A stretch of DNA of 21,945 nt from Wenzhouxiangella sp. (lineage in GTDB: Bacteria > Pseudomonadota > Gammaproteobacteria > Xanthomonadales > Wenzhouxiangellaceae). The position numbers and the translations under genes were made by a program. The notes beneath the pieces were generated by a model, which searched no databases, had not been told where the DNA came from, and worked only from the letters and a program-made list of their open reading frames with translations. Each line of letters starts with the position of its first letter. Within the stretch, counting starts at the first letter, position 1. Shown in pieces: positions 21,931 through 21,945 of the stretch. The stretch covers positions 1 to 21,945 of the forward strand of contig SKKV01000004.1 in assembly GCA_007123575.1 (NCBI GenBank). Reading direction: 5' to 3'.

Positions 21931-21945
21931 AATCTGCGACAATGC

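Noticed and set aside
1..21945. CRISPR arrays, tRNA or rRNA genes, IS elements and prophage genes
   Set aside because: Read-through of both strands showed no regularly spaced repeats, no cloverleaf-like or rRNA sequence, and no transposase or phage protein.

Overview
The window comes from a GC-rich gammaproteobacterium. Supporting marks are the divergent epmB/efp pair with the lysine-modification site on EF-P, a FimX-type c-di-GMP effector, the mtaD-ubiG-mupP gene order known from Pseudomonas, and a Tat-exported high-potential iron-sulfur protein. A Chromatiales, Xanthomonadales or Wenzhouxiangella-like lineage would fit, but this is inference. Coding density is very high: nearly every junction is a 1-11 nt overlap or a short gap. 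I see no rRNA, tRNA, CRISPR array, IS element or prophage.

Positions 1-7186 are the most interesting part. A leftward operon encodes a fatty acyl-AMP ligase, a Rossmann NAD(P)-dependent epimerase/reductase and an acyl carrier protein cut by the left edge. A rightward operon diverges from it across about 207 bp and encodes a YghO/GNAT-type acyltransferase, a nucleotidyltransferase and the LPS-export permeases LptF and LptG. Acyl-ACP ligase, ACP, CerR-like reductase and bCerS-like acyltransferase match the bacterial ceramide gene set described in Caulobacter. I therefore read this as a ceramide/sphingolipid locus, with serine palmitoyltransferase predicted just beyond position 1. Having lptFG in the same transcription unit as the presumed ceramide synthase suggests either coordination of LPS and sphingolipid supply or an Lpt-like pair that carries sphingolipid. 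Two nested inverted repeats close this operon.

Positions 7271-11827 hold a HiPIP gene (leftward), a divergent alkB-family DNA/RNA repair dioxygenase, and a leftward housekeeping operon gluQ-accA-tilS-xseB. The 3' end of xseB overlaps the 3' end of the alkB-like gene by 50 bp.

Positions 11828-15917 hold htpX (rightward, with a sigma-32-like promoter candidate), converging on fimX, which lies behind epmB. FimX has degenerate GGDEF and EAL signatures and is expected to be a c-di-GMP sensor rather than an enzyme.

Positions 15981-21043 are one tightly packed rightward operon: efp, a TRZ/ATZ-type MTA/SAH deaminase (mtaD), ubiG, mupP, hslO and a degenerate squalene/phytoene-synthase-fold protein resembling NDUFAF6. 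It converges, with an 11 bp overlap, on a leftward pair encoding an FmdB-type zinc ribbon protein and a Slp-family lipoprotein. The right edge holds a polypyrimidine repeat whose complement is a strong G-quadruplex-type motif.
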